Origin: Cladocopium goreaui
Lineage: Eukaryota > Sar > Dinophyceae > Suessiales > Symbiodiniaceae
Reading direction: 5' to 3'
DNA: 64,000 nucleotides
NCBI GenBank assembly: GCA_947184155.2
Contig: CAMXCT020006564.1
Coordinates: forward strand, 275,501 to 339,500
Shown here: positions 1 through 12,977 of the stretch, piece by piece
Layout of the letters: each line of letters starts with the position of its first letter
How positions within the stretch are numbered: the first letter of the stretch is position 1
Made by a program: the position numbers and the translations under genes
The notes under the pieces: generated by a model
What the model saw: the letters and a program-made list of their open reading frames with translations, nothing else
Database searches by the model: none
Told to the model about the DNA's origin: nothing

Positions 1-234
1 AGAGGAAGAAATGGATTCAAATTGAATAATCAGGTAAACCCAATGACACAAACCATCACAGCAACCAGCCATGGGTTATTTTTAATCATCCCAAACAAGG
101 GTATACCCAACAATAACAATAAACACCGAAATGGGGATGGCTTAAAATTGGGTAACTATATTATATATGCATATATATGCATCTCAATAAATAAATCCTC
201 ACGATTTTTCTCACGATTAATCACGGCTCCGAAA

Positions 235-360
235 CTCCGAGACTTCGGTCTCTGCACCCATCCCTGGAGGCCGCACCACACCACGGCACGGTTGATGATC
301 TTTGCAAATTTGGGATCCAATGGCACCTCAAACAGGACACCAACAAAGACCATGTTTGTG
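235..360 (-). CDS. possible internal exon, unknown protein
   Basis: A GC-richer patch reads on the minus strand as a peptide containing IINRAVVWCGLQGWVQ after a possible acceptor (TTTGCAAAG). A competing minus-strand frame is also open, so frame and limits are uncertain. No family is recognised. It is listed because base composition and codon choice resemble the better-supported exons nearby. Confidence 0.25.
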
Positions 361-419
361 CATTCGAACAACAGCAAGTTCTGTTTTGGTTTTGAGAAAA
401 CAATTCCTGGTTTGCCAAC

Positions 420-2600
420 AAATTGTGGCGCTTGACGCCATAGTCTTTGGCACCAAAGTCTTTTTGAGGGCTATTGGAACAACACAGTTTTGTGTGAAAA
501 CAACACTGACAACACAACACTTCCCTTTATTCATGACCGAATTTGTTGAACACAAGAAAACAACACACCCCCGCCATGCTAAAACAAAAGAGGAAAGGAA
601 CGGCAGCGGCACCACAACCGGCACAGCTGATTTCCTCAAACGTTGGAATTTCCCACTGCTAGCTTAAGCTACCATTCCCAGAGGGTCGCTGACAGCCTGC
701 AGATGGATTTGTCCAAGTCCAAGTAAAAGGTACTTCACAATCCAATGGGTTTCTCATCATTCACACCATTAAAATTACGAAACATTGAGATAGTCGCGAT
801 TTCTTGGCAAACCCCCATGTTTGGAAACAGCCATATCGCTAAGCCACTAAGCACTAAAACCGTTTGAACAAATACTTCGAACCTCAGTACTATCACCAAG
901 GCCACAAACTTTCACCAGATTAATCCCTTCCTTTTAATATCAAACGCACCTAAGAAACTATGATTTGTTGTGAAGGCGGTTTACACATATTTGACTATTC
1001 TGAAAAGTTCGGCTATTTTGGGACAGCTACCCCGGATCCTAATCATCATTTCCAATGAGGTGGCAGTGGGGTTGTTATAATAATTCCATTCATATCCACC
1101 CAATGTTCCACCAATCTAACATTAACACCCATGAATATCCCATTAATACCCCGTTAAACCCCATTAATATCCCAGAACCCTCATCAATATACCATTGATA
1201 CCCCATTAACCCCCTTCCATTTACCATTGATATCCCACATTAGGCTGGAACTTATATGCCATCAATATCCAATGAAATTCTCTTTTATCCTTGGTTTCTC
1301 AGATTCGTCCAATTTCTGGCGGCCTCACGGTCTGCCTCTTGTCGTTCCCTCTTCAAACGCACCTGATTTTTCATCAGCGTCTTGCGGCTCAGCTTACTGG
1401 TCTCCGAACTTTGATATTGATTTTCCCATTCATTCATATTTGATTTTCGCAGGTATAAGCGTCCATTTACAAGGGATTTTCCAGCAAACCATGTTTGATT
1501 ATTAAAGGGTATGATTAATCAGCAATGAAATTGGAGTTCTGCTTACAAACTTAGCTAACTATGGGGCACCACATTGCAACTTCGGGGTATGGTTTTCAAT
1601 ACACCCAAATGGTCGAAACACGGTTACGATTCGTAAAAAAAAGGAAAATAAAAGTAACCATGGTAAATGGTTGGTCGTCGGGCTTAACGCAATTATACAT
1701 ACCGAAAATCGCACAAGGGTCGTGTCTGCTGACAGGTGGAGAACCTGGAAGCCTAAAACATATGGCTTTCCGCTACCAAAACTGACCATGAACTGCTTGA
1801 TTGGTAAAATCCCTGTTTGTTTTGTGTGATATGTGGAAAAATATACCATGATATACCTGGTCTTGGTTGGACACATCCTCAATATCTTTTACCCTGGTAA
1901 TCAAACATGGCAATGGACGATCCCCTACAACTGCAGGGTTTAATGGGAAAATCACCCATACATGGGGGACTCTCCATTGCCATGTTTGATTACCGGCGGG
2001 TATATTGGTTGATGTCTTTGGTTCTTGGATAATTAAGCCTCTTATTTACAGCTCTTCAATACGCTTTCTCTTGTCGACCGTCTGATTTTTGCCAAGCCGC
2101 CATCATCTCAGATTTCTTCCTGGGCTGCTGCGGTGCTTGGTCACACAAACTCAACATATCTCGATTTCAAAGAGACTCCTCACGACGTAAAATTATCCCG
2201 GACGAATCAAGAACACCGGTATACCATAAACAGATTGCAAAAGCAGCAACAACACACACAGGACAAAACTCGGCACACCCCAACATCGTGAATATGACAC
2301 GACATCAAGCTGTAATTCTTGATTACTGGAACACCGAGCATTCTTCATGGACCATTGTGGGGAGCAAGGCGAAACAAGCATTCAGTTCTTCGCTGTGCAT
2401 CTTTTTGCCAGTCGATTTCTTCTTTTTCTCTTTCTTCTTTGTTTTCACCTGCCAATGGCTGTAGTGAGGAAAGTCACTGTGTGGAAAAGCCAAACAACAA
2501 TGATGACACCATTCAATCAAATTAGCTAGTAGCAGCTAGCCATCCCCTCAAAATTGGGCGGGCTTAAATCCCAATAGAAACATTTTTAAGGATAGGAAAA
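420..2600. other. non-coding, repeat-bearing stretch
   Basis: No exon-like island is convincing here. The stretch holds runs of ATTAATACCCC-type minisatellite drift near 1100-1220, one inverted-repeat element at 1890-2002, and a copy of a dispersed TTCGGC-containing repeat near 1008-1080. Open frames here lack splice sites and GC-rich codon bias. Confidence 0.5.
1890..2002. mobile_element. inverted-repeat element, family B
   Basis: The left end (GGTAATCAAACATGGCAATG) is mirrored by CCATTGCCATGTTTGATTACC at the right end, about 110 bp apart. It has no coding capacity. Related copies lie at 19880, 42013 and 49688, and half copies near 5985 and 7715. It resembles a MITE. Confidence 0.75.
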
Positions 2601-2627
2601 AAAACTGAAGGTCACGTTTGCCCAGAC

Positions 2628-3664
2628 TCAGACCTTCTTGGTTTTCTTCGTTTTCTTCTTGGAACTGGAGCTCGATGAACTCGAGCTGCTGGCGGCTGGC
2701 TGCGTGGCTGGAGCCTTTTCTGTCGCAGGGTCCTGGTCACGTTTTCACACGCTGGAGCCCAGTTGAGGAAACATCGGTGACCGCCATGAAAAGGCAAGGT
2801 ATGTTCCTGTCTTAGTTTATATTTGAAAATCCCTGGAAGGGCCTTATCTTCATCATCTTAGTATCGGCCATGATCGATACAAGGAAATTGGCCTACAACC
2901 ATTACCCTCATTTTTTCTAATGCACCGCAGCAATTTGTCCCAACATACAATAATAGCTGGTAACCATAGGGTTTTCCCAGAAAGCCATGACATCCTTAAC
3001 GCGTCCTCCGCAGCACGTGTGCTCTGAATCTCCAGTTGCTGTTGGAGCTTGTCTCCGATGAACTTTTGAAACATGCGCTTCCTGAGAAGGGAATCGGACA
3101 AAATGAGGGTATCCAACTGACCACAAAAATGTATAGAAGGGAATAGATTCCGAAGTTGTTTTAAGTTATATCTTAAGTTATTCACAGGCTTCCCACAATA
3201 TTTCCTCAAGCAACACCTGACTTGGGGAGGTTGAAGCTGGTGGCCCCAGATCAATACAGGCTTAACACCCTCTTGGAGCTTTTCTTTACCAACTTCGTGG
3301 TCATGAATCAACTGTATCAAGGATCAATCACTACTGGGGTTGGCTTATGTTAAAGCAACAAGAAGTAGGTGAAGGTCCAACTGATGCAGTTGCTGCCCCT
3401 TACAGCGTTGGAAGGTCATAGTTCATTTTTTAAAACAAATGCAGGAAAATTCAACAACCACTGAAGTTCATCGGATTTAACAAGTAAACTCTTACAGAGC
3501 CTTACCTTTACCCCCAAGTTGAATAGGTTAGAGCCAAACTTTTAGTTGTAACACGGCCCCAGCAAATGGCCCTAGGCGCATGGTCCCTTCTGGATCTGCC
3601 ACGTGAATGCCGCGTGACCAGGCGGCGACTTTGGCCGACCTTGCCCAGACGACCACAGGGGTGT
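2628..3664 (-). CDS. 3' part of ankyrin-like gene with Ser/Lys-rich tail (M1)
   Basis: The proposed exons, in transcription order, are 3664-3555, 3077-3009 and 2732-2628. The first reads TPVVVWARSAKVAAWSRG followed by IHVADPEG, an ankyrin-like pattern of helix, turn and Asp-containing loop. The second is helical (FIGDKLQQQLEIQSTRAA). The last encodes ten consecutive serines and then KKKTKKTKKV before TGA at 2630-2628. The phases fit if the second intron uses a GA donor (GCG|GAGGAC). The first uses GTGTTA. Other donors are possible in exon 2. Upstream exons are not identified. The function is unknown; ankyrin repeats suggest protein binding. The Ser and Lys tail is low-complexity and typical of dinoflagellate proteins. 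Confidence 0.45.
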
Positions 3665-4690
3665 CTCCAAAACGAAACCGAGGGAATTGATCATCAAAAG
3701 TCGCTGTTTAGGTTCCAAAAGTAGCACCAATCTAGGAAAAATGGTAATCAACCTTTAAAAACCTTAGACTTATCCATGGGGAACATGAACAAAAAGATAT
3801 GGAAATCCATGGGTTTCAGTAGGAAAATGATCTACTTCGAAAAAGTCATGGGGATTCAGCCTCCCGCAGGGGTGAGCCCCAATAATGGACCAATATAGTA
3901 TAGATGTTGAAAATCCGACCTTATTGTTGTGGTTGCTGGTGGTTCATATAAACCCTTGATCTTTTTCACATCAACTTACCATCGTTGTTTGGAGGTGATT
4001 ATATCCCCATGACGATACACATGGAATTTAAGTCAAAATTTTCAGGTTCAAGTTGTTGCTCTGTTTGGGGTTTGCTTGGGGTCGACCCAGGGTGGGGCTT
4101 GGCCATAAGCATCTCAGCTCGGTTGATTTAAGCAATGAACAAGTGGGATATCTTTATCAACAGTTGGCATACACATTGCATACACATTGCTTTTGTTTTG
4201 GTGGTTGCTACCAACGAGAGTGGGGTGATATGGAGAGAGAACTTGTCGCTCAAATGGAATGTGTGTAAGCCGGCAGTCAGCATATGCAAAAAAATCAAGC
4301 ATAAACAGCATGGCGGTATGAAGATAGTACGAGTACTTTTAAGAAACACCTGCTGGTTGTGATTGAGAAAAAACTCACACACAATACGGCATGATATTGC
4401 GTCTAGTATCAGCATGGTTCTGATTGAATATTCAGCATATTGGAAATCAACAAACAAACCTCTGTCCGTTCTGCGATGGACATCCCCTTCAAGAGGTAAG
4501 AAGGGTCAAGTCGGGATGGATTGATTCTGAAAGGCAGCAAGTAGTATCATCGTATCAACATATCGGGAAGTAGAATGATGCCTAAATCCGAAAACATAGG
4601 AAACAGAAGTTGTGCGAGGTTTTTCTCTTACTAAACGTCATTCTATGACGCCATTCTTTGATTGGCCCCAAATCCAGGTACCTTCGATTT

Positions 4691-4978
4691 TCAATGAGAC
4701 GCCCAGTCATCTGCCCGGTCGTCGCCTTCGCGCATTCTCTTCCAATGTTCCGCGCGCGCTTTCTGATCGATGAGGAAACTCCGAAAACTCGTGTTCAAAG
4801 TCCATGGCACAAGATGCTGTTGATGTGGGCCAGAAGCTCTAGAGGAATTGGTGACTTCAACTTCAACGATGAAAGCATTTGCTCTTCAATTTAGGTTAAT
4901 CTACCGGGTGATTCCAGCCGCGGATGCGACGGAACTCAAAAATGCTTTGAACCCGCCAGCGTCCCGAAGCCACAGTTT
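4691..4978 (-). CDS. 3' end of unknown gene, two exons (M2)
   Basis: Exon 4978-4905 reads KLWLRDAGGFKAFLSSVASA and ends at a GT donor (GTAGAT). Exon 4787-4691 reads FRSFLIDQKARAEHWKRMRE and then an acidic end with stop TGA at 4693-4691. The 117-bp intron is GT-AG. The two-base overhang of the first exon and the single-base start of the second rejoin in frame as an arginine codon, which supports the model. The protein end is charged and helical. I do not recognise the family. The gene is divergent from P1, whose first visible exon starts at 5714 on the other strand. Confidence 0.6.
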
Positions 4979-5713
4979 CTCCGGAATGATTTTCAGTCAT
5001 CATATGAGGACTAGGTGTAGAATATATATATATATTATGTATCTTTATCTATCTATCTATTTTTGATTCTATTTCTACTAATCATCAATTGTCTTCATGG
5101 TATATTTACCAATCAAACTAGTTCAGCAACTTGCTAAAAGGCAGGACGCTAGTCTCATCCTGAGCCCCTGGACATTGCGTAGATGTAGAGGTACATATAC
5201 CAAGTCAACAAAGAATGACCAACATCAAGCTGGGTGCCGTTAGAGAATTCCCACCAAAGAAAGGTTTCTAGCTGGGAATATCACGGAATATCAGCTCTAA
5301 ATATGGGATTTTCCCGCGAGCCAGCCACATTTGTTGGGAGGCTACACCTTTTACGAGATGTGGTGAATCACTGGTGAGGTCGTCAACGGCCGGAGATGTT
5401 GATAACATATGGCAGTTTGAAATGCAATTTCTTCCGACAATCTCAGGTACACTGCACAAAACTTAAATATAGTTATATATGTATATATGTATAAATGCAT
5501 TTGATGATCACTGATTTCATGATTTCTCCGTGATCATACCCACGATCCTTCTGATTTCATCATGTATAGTAACCCCGCAAAAATGCCGAACGCTTGGAAA
5601 TGCTGAAATTCACAGGAAAAAATCATCAACCTACCATGCTGGAAATACGTTTCGTTTTTTTTGGGGTTTACGGTATTGCAATCAGAATCACCTGGATGCA
5701 CACCTTCACCCAG

Positions 5714-8160
5714 AGGTCCTCCAAAGTGATCCCATGACCCTGGGTGGGTGGTGCCCAAAGGAAGGGCAGCGTTTCTCTTACGAAGGGCTACGAAAAAATG
5801 GCTATGTTCAGGTGAGTTTGTCTGAAGATGTTTTGCTCCCCATTGGAACAACTCTAAAAGTAGAAGTTTCCATCCCAACAAACCTCCGTTAATCAAAGAT
5901 GGGAATTGGTAAAGCTCTATAACCGGAGTTTTTAATCTGCGAACTGAGAACCATCTATGATTTATAGATGGCTGATTTTCCATTGTCATGTTTGATTACC
6001 AGAGGGTACACAAGTTTATTTTTGCCATCATAAAATTGCCATTTTGGGAAATCCCCTATCGTGCAAAAACACAAGCAACTCGATCAGAATCGTATTGTTG
6101 GTCATGAATTCCATGACAGACATCCCGATCCACAAACCGGTTGATTTCATATCCAGAATATGTTCAGGAAAAATCCACCCTAACCCATTTCCAGTGTGAT
6201 TAGCAACAAACCTTTGTTTTTCCAAGTGTAAGCATGTCTCTCTTGAATTGTTGTTTCCCTGACATTCAAAGATACTGATGGCTATTTTAGCGTCTCCCCC
6301 CTTTTTTGGGTTGTATGCCCCAATGATATCGGAATAAAAATGGTTTGGGTAGGGCGCAGGGGAAGATATGGGGCTTATATTCTCATCAAAATGGCGGGCA
6401 TATATCCTCATACTGTTGGTTCTACCCCCCACGACGCTTGTCACGACGAAACATGATACCCTAATGATGTGCCGGTTTGAATATGATATACTTATACAAA
6501 TATATATATATATATTTGTAATGGGATGTATCCACAACATATGTTATATATATATATACATGTATATATATATATATCGGTTCTATATTCCAATTGTTTG
6601 ATTCATTTTTGCTATAGACACTATGCTTTATTCCATGTCAGTCCATTACATTCCATGGTTTAACCATGTTCAATTTAGTATATTTCATCTTCATCCCATG
6701 ATTTTCCCATGATCTTCCCATATCAAAATTCTTGGAGCCCCGTGTTGCTTGATATCGCCCACCTCTTTAGCTTTGGCAACTCTCCGGAGGGAGCTAGGCC
6801 AGGCGCTGGAGTGCCTGGAAGCTCTTGAGGCTTGGCCAGCCCACATTGAATGGAAAATACAGAGATATTCTGTCATAAATTGACTGGTTGCTATGGAAAA
6901 TCACCAGTTTTCAAAGGTAAACCAACTATAAATGGCAATCTTCAAGAGCCTATCTTACATTACCAGGCATGACCCAAAAACAAAACCATGTGGCTATGCT
7001 TCTCTGAGAATCGATCGGAGCAACCCTGAATTTAAGGGAAAAAGTGGGGATGCAACCCGGAAGGACAAAACTGCGGCTTTGACCGCAAGACCAACTAGAG
7101 ATCAAATCCACAGCCGCCACAGCTGCCATTTCCGATTCAGCGCGGGTCGAGTTGCCAAAAGACTACGTTGCCAATGCGGCGCGTTGCCAAGTCCTGACGA
7201 AGGAGAAACAGCAAGCAACAGAAATAGACACACCTTTGGCAAACTGTGGATATATGTTGGGGATATGTGGTGCTAAATGGTGGGAACAGAAACCTATCGG
7301 GATATATGCGGACATATCGGAAACAATTTTCGGCATCAAATGATTTTGACTTATGATGGGAAACCATGGACAAACAATGAATTAGCCAACAAACGATGAT
7401 TTGGTTCACAAACTGCACATGTTGCTGCACATGGATGTCCATATCACCATACATCTGTAGAAGTATAAGAAACATGTACACCCGGAAACCAAGTTAGACT
7501 GTGATCAACAGTCAAGCCCACGGGGAAGTTCAATTCTACAAGTTCTACATATATACAAAACTACGCATATTTGCGTTTAAATACCATGGGGTAACCAAAC
7601 GTAGCCATGCAAAATATCCCATGTACTGTGTATATATATAAATATATATATATATCGGTATAGATTGTTCTCCCGGAATTCCCATTGACACATCCATTTT
7701 TAAGGGGATTTTCCATTGCCATGTTTGATTCCCAGGCGGTATGCGGTAATATATGCTTATTTTATATGCGACCTAGCGATGAAAAATCACCGTTTGGAAA
7801 AACGGCAAGTCATAGTTTCTTTAACCCATGTTCATTGGCCATCCATATTAAACCATGTTAAATAAACAGATAATATTTCCCATGAATATCAGTATCCCAT
7901 AAGATCCACGCATTTGTTGTTTAAGTCCCTATGAACCACCATAAACCAAAAAAATCTTATTAACCCCCATGAATCATATTAAAACATCGTTGATGGTTGA
8001 TCCCATGAAATCCCCTTTGACAACTTCAGGGTGAGCACTCTTCATGGGTGCTGACCGCTGACCCAGAAGACATCAGCGTCCGTCCCAGGCCCATGCCTTT
8101 TCGGACAAGGGCTGCAAGCACCTGCAGCTGGCAGGCTGCGGCAGCTGGATGTTCAAATGA
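5714..8160 (+). CDS. unknown multi-exon gene, four exons (P1)
   Basis: The proposed exons are 5714-5800, 6771-6829, 7101-7210 and 8067-8160. They read ...GQRFSYEGLRKN, then LATLRRELGQALECLEALE, then KSTAATAAISDSARVELPKD and onward, ending ...DKGCKHLQLAGCGSWMFK before TGA at 8158. All joins are in phase only if all three introns use GC donors (G|GCTATG, GAG|GCTTGG, CA|GCAAGC). An alternative strong GT donor (CAG|GTGAGT) ends the first exon at 5811 but breaks the phase to the next exon. The middle is helical and leucine-rich. The last exon resembles a leucine-rich-repeat segment (DKGCKHLQLAGC), but a minus-strand reading of the 8.05-8.15 kb island is also open. The function is unknown. Confidence 0.4.
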
Positions 8161-8700
8161 TGGTCATTGGCTACAGGCTTATCTATGTATATAAACATTT
8201 ATGTACACGTCCCAGTGAAACAATAAAACTGTGGAACTTTCCTCACATACTATCTACAAAGGGATACGATTAAAGTTCAATCAAATATAATCTGGCTGAA
8301 CCATACTATTTCACATTAGTTCACCAACTCAAAAAAAACGTTATCAACTACCCCCTATACATTCACCGTCACTCCATGACGTCACGAAGAGAGGTCGTGA
8401 TCAAATTCAGCCAAGCAAATATGCCATTACCTGTTGAATTAGATATCCTAATATGTATATATATATATATGCCATTAATGTTCTCCCCCAGCTATGTTAA
8501 ACTGCAGCCCCTCTCAGGAAATCAGCGCCCGGACCTCCTAACAGCTCTGATGAACATGTCTATTGTACTGCGCCTGCCACGGAAAATGCATCTTGCAGAT
8601 CCTCTTCAAATGTCCCACGCCTGCCATCGTTTTTGGAAATGCTACCAAACCCTCACGTTTTGCTCACTTTTGAGAAGGTGCACAATCCCTTGCGCCTGCC
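8161..8700. other. non-coding AT-rich stretch
   Basis: Simple TA repeats and an open frame from 8376 that runs into the 94-bp repeat element. There is no splice-bounded GC-rich island. Confidence 0.4.
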
Positions 8701-8705
8701 ACGCG

Positions 8706-9240
8706 AAACGACATCTGAATGCCCAAAAGTGGTCCGTACCTGGTGTGTTTTGTACATTTTGACTTTGAAATGTGCTTCGCGCGACAACGGTGTGCACTTT
8801 TTCGACATCTCAACTTCCAAAAGCGGTCCGGAGCTGGTGTGTTTTGTACATTTTGACTTTGAAATGTGCTTCGCGCGACAACGGTGTGCACTTTTTCGAC
8901 ATCTCAACTTCCAAAAGCGGTCCGGAGCTGAGGTGTTTTGTACATTTGGGCTTGGAAATGTGCTTCGAGCCACAACGGCGTGCAATTTTTTATCTCTCAT
9001 CTGGCCAGCTGGCTCCGCACCCGCCGCTTTAGCGAGCCTACTTTGCGACCCTATGGAGCCACAAATCATTGGAAAAACACAGTGTCTCGTGACTTTCCTA
9101 CCTTTTCGCGCACCTGCATCTTCTTTCTTCTGACTCTTTCTCTTCTCTGATCTTCTCTTCTCTATTCTTCTGCTGCACCTCTGCTTTTCATCTGTCCATA
9201 TTGTCGGAAGTTTGACTTCTAAACTTTCTTCGATCAACGG
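8706..9240. repeat. 94-bp tandem-repeat element, copy 1
   Basis: About three units with exact 94-base spacing (CCAAAAG at 8723, 8817 and 8911) are followed by a tail of roughly 270 bp ending in TTCTTCGATCAACGG. The left junction (CGAAACGACATCTGAA) and the tail are shared with a second locus at 26223-26936, which has five units. Because 94 is not a multiple of 3, each unit shifts frame, so the long open frames on both strands are repeat artefacts rather than a protein. Confidence 0.85.
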
Positions 9241-9610
9241 ATAATAATATTTTCCAACGTTCTCAATGGAATCAAAATAGTGACAATGATACTACTTATA
9301 CGCATATCCAAGTCTTTGTCCTACTATATCCCACTAAGTCCGATTAAATCCTGGTAAATTTACCATGGCTAAGAATGATAATTTTCCAAAGCTATGGTAA
9401 ATTAAATCATGTGCAGGTGATTGAGGAACGTATGAACAACATAAGCTATTCTGGCATATGATGCTAGGGAATATAATATATTGTAGATGTTCGGTAATAC
9501 AAATTACCACAGTTATGGCCCTTAAGAGTTAAAAATGGGATGAAATGACTTTTATACCTGAAGTTATTCATCATGAAACAAATCCATTTATGACTGTTAA
9601 AATCTGTTAG

Positions 9611-12579
9611 TTGGGCCCTAGCCGCAGGGCCTCGGAGCTCGCTGTAGCCGATGCCGCGGCACCTGGATTCCATCGGTGTCTGGAGCGTTTCATGGACGTA
9701 TGGAAGAACACATGGCGTTGTTAAACATTGGAACTGTAAGGTAGCTTTGGAAAAACATTTGAAATGTTTTAAGTTATAATCATCTTAAATGAAAAACACA
9801 CCATTAAAAATATAAGGTAAATGGGCTTAAATGCTACTTACCATTATTAATGTACAACCGGCCGAAGATTTAGTTGACTTTAGTTGGCTGAACCTATATG
9901 TATTAAACTATCCATAGGTATCCCTGAATTTTCGGTTACCTCTGAGATAAGCAACTGGAAGGTGATGAAAAACCTACTGATTTTGAGGCTGGTTACCTAC
10001 CTGATAGGTAATCGGAAGGTGAGGGATTGGAACACTGCGGTTTAAATTTGTTCAAGATTCAAGCGTGCAATTTCTTTAAACAATGTTTACCCAAATGGGT
10101 CCAATGAAAACACATGGATTTTTTTTGGTCTATCACAGGTCGGCGTGCACAAAAAACAAAGCGGAGAACATTGCAAGAAGAATTCAGCAAAAGTGTCGCT
10201 GGTTGGTGCATTGAACCCGTCAAAAACTATTGAAACGATGAATAACTCATTTCAACTACCACAGGTATACAAAGTTAGCTGGAAATCATCGCATCAAACA
10301 AGGATGCAAAGAAACACATTTTGACTTACAACCACTACGTTTAGCCAAGGCAGTTATGCTGGTCTAAGAAGAATGACCTGTCCCATACTTCACGTCCTGA
10401 ATTTTCATATTACAACCCGCAACCTGTCCAGATGCAAAGGAACTTTCGATAAAAAAGGGTTTCCATGGACTTCCCACAATGCTCCTATAAATATCCCATA
10501 GCCTGCCACATCCTCCCAGATCCAAAAATCCGCCGCCCCAACCTGCAGCGTCAAGTCGTGGGCAGCCCCGCTTTTCTGCCTTTTGCGCTGCAAACCATGC
10601 AGCCTCAGGGTGGTCTCAGCAGTGTGGAAGAGCCGTGAAACATGAGTTCCAAGGTCTAGAGACCATTGCCTCCCAGAATTGCTTGATGGGAAACCCGACA
10701 TTCCAGATTATATCTGGGGCGCATGGGGATTTAACCGCAAAATGGGGTTGTATGACCAGGCATAAAGGACGTTTAAAATACAATGTGCCATCGCAAAGCA
10801 CCTAAACCTAAACGATCGAAACACGTCTCCGGGAAAAAACATGAACAAAAACTAGTTCGTTGTATCTTGACACACACAAAACTGTCACAGTATCATACAC
10901 AACCTGCGTGTGAGATTATCATGAGAAGGTGGATTGATCTGCCACTGGACCCCCGCAAATCGTCCCAGAGACCAATCTGTGTTCTTCTGCTCAACGCCTT
11001 TTGGTCGCATTCCTACGGATGACCGGTGCTGTGCGGAAGTGGGCCTGGGTGATGTGATGAAACAGGTGTGTGTATATATATATATTACAATATATACACG
11101 TGTTGAAGCATGTGTGCACATGTATATGTATACATTTTAGATGTGTATATATATATACACAGTCACGGACACTCAGTTAGAATATGAAAAATTAAGATTT
11201 ATTAAACGAAAATTCACAGAACATAGTAGTTCCGAACATTGATTTTATTTGAGATTTAAGATGAGGCCATTTAGCACTTAGAATATGAAAAATGCAGTTA
11301 GAATATGGACAAAATATCCAAGAACCAATGATTTCTTGATTTTTGCAAGGATGGCATGCACTTAGAATATCCCTAAAAATCATGATTATTCAAAAAATCA
11401 CACAAAAATCAATATATGATCTAATATTGTATGGAAAAGTCATCATCTCGGGTTTAGGACTGGTTGAATAGTAGGCTATTGTGTACATATATATATATAT
11501 ATATATGTATACACAGTGAGATTACAGTTACAGTACTGCAAGTGTGGATTGCTGATATGTATTGCAAAATAATAGTGTTTTTGATGAGACGTATTGCAAA
11601 ATATTGGTTATTTATTGTTACGGACATATTATTTTGCATATTCTATCTGCATTATTAAACGATATATTCTAACTGCTATCTGAACCAAATAAAATCTCTA
11701 AAAAAACCATATTCTATCTTATTCAAATAATTTATAATATTCTAAGTGGTTGTCGGTTATAGTATATTGATCATGTATGCAATATAGATTGCAGATCTAG
11801 CCACCTGCTTTAGGACCTTGTGATGATCTTCGTTTGGAACCAACAATATGAGTGAAACCATGAAGTGTTGAGGTCAATAATGATATGGAGGTAAAAAAAT
11901 CGAAATATCTGAAACAAAAACAGTACAGAATAGTTATGCATGTATGTATATATATATATATTTATCACCGTGCAAACCATGCAGCTATATGCAGTTACTC
12001 CAATCTCTATTTGATGTCTCTCTAGAAAACACGATCTACCCTTTCTTAGATGTTCATTGAAAAAAAACGAAGCCCAAAGACCACACGTCTACCTCTCATG
12101 AACAACTGCCGCTGGATACTACAAGTTACTTTCACCACCTTTTAGAATCTCATGGGATATTCAAGTCCTTTGGCGGAGCATCACGGTCCTTAACTAAGCG
12201 GTTGATAATCCGAGTTAGGCCAGGAACTGGCCCCAAAAAAATCACAGATTCCCTACATCAGTTATGTCCATGGGATGAAATGCCACTGCAACTGATTGGT
12301 TATTGCTTAAATGATTGTAAATTAGCCATTTATAACTGACATGGGGCCATAACTGCATAGATACAATTGTAGATTTTAGAGATATAACGCTTTTCACAGT
12401 ACAAAATTTATAGATCTATAGATTTAACATGTCTAACTAAATTTCCACACATTTTTTTCGGCCAAGTTGGTCCCTTGGATAACTCGTCTTATAGATTCTC
12501 CCCTCGCTCCGTAGGTTCCCCAGCCGATGGGACTTCTTCGAAGTCGCAAGGACTGCGCCTCGGACGCGAGCACATCGAG
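9611..12579 (+). CDS. ankyrin-like gene fragment, four exons (P2)
   Basis: The proposed exons are 9611-9697, 10549-10634, 10969-11065 and 12515-12579, all with AG acceptors and GT donors (GTATGG, GTGAAA, GTGTGT, GTCATG) and consistent phases. The first reads SRRASELAVADAAAPGFHRC, which matches the last helix pair of an ankyrin repeat. The second contains VVGSPAFLPFALQTMQPQGG. The third contains FGRIPTDDRCCAEVGLGD. The fourth begins VPQPMGLLRSRKDC. In another frame the fourth island ends at TAA 12601-12603 (GREHIEVMCKQHQ), so it could instead be terminal. The 10.5 kb island also has an open minus-strand frame ending at a GT. The start of the gene and its function are unknown. Confidence 0.4.
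11166..11760. repeat. AT-rich inverted element with TTAGAATAT ends
   Basis: The motif (C)AGTTAGAATATGAAAAAT occurs at about 11177, 11278 and 11297. Mirror copies (ATATTCTAACTG and ATATTCTAAGTGG) lie at about 11665 and 11738. It sits inside the third P2 intron and has no coding content. It may be a larger inverted-repeat transposon or a nest of several. Confidence 0.4.
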
Positions 12580-12630
12580 GTCATGTGCAAACAACATCAA
12601 TAATGCCAACCCCGGATTAATAAACCATGG

Positions 12631-12690
12631 CTGGTTGGTGGTATACCTACCCCTCTGAAGAATATGAGTTCGTCAGTTGGGATTATAACA
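12631..12690. mobile_element. truncated family D element
   Basis: It starts CTGGTTGGTGGTATACCTAC and continues CCCTCTGAAGAATATGAG, as in full family D copies, but lacks the right inverted end. Confidence 0.6.
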
Positions 12691-12714
12691 GAGCTATTGA
12701 TGGATACTCTCTGG

Positions 12715-12814
12715 TAATTTGATACAGTTTGCTATTGAAAATTGCCATAGAAATAGTGGATTTACCTATTGAACATGGTGATTTTCCATAAATTATGTAA
12801 ACGTTTACCAGAGG
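12715..12814. mobile_element. family A-like inverted element
   Basis: The interior (GCTATTGAAAATTGCCATAG ... TGGTGATTTTCCATA) and the right end (TTTACCAGAGGGTA) match the family A group. The left terminal repeat is degraded. Confidence 0.5.
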
Positions 12815-12821
12815 GTAATGT

Positions 12822-12954
12822 CAACCGCGGATGAATAAACCATGGTTTATGACAATTAGGGGGGTATTCCCCCAATAGTCATGATTTGATACTTTTTTAT
12901 GGTACCTTCGCAATCAAACAGCCGTTTGGGGTTTATTAATCCAGGGTTCACACT
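12822..12954. mobile_element. family F element, copy 1
   Basis: It begins GTCAACCGCGGATGAATAAA and ends TTTATTAATCCAGGGTTCAC, near inverted repeats. Its interior (AATTAGGGGGGTATTCCCCC) is itself palindromic. A near-identical copy lies at 33890-34024. Confidence 0.75.
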
Positions 12955-12977
12955 ATATACATTATATATATACACAA

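Noticed and set aside
8633..9237. Long overlapping open frames on both strands, Cys/Ser-rich
   Set aside because: They follow the 94-bp tandem repeat. Since 94 is not divisible by 3, the same DNA is read in all frames, and the frames end with the repeat.
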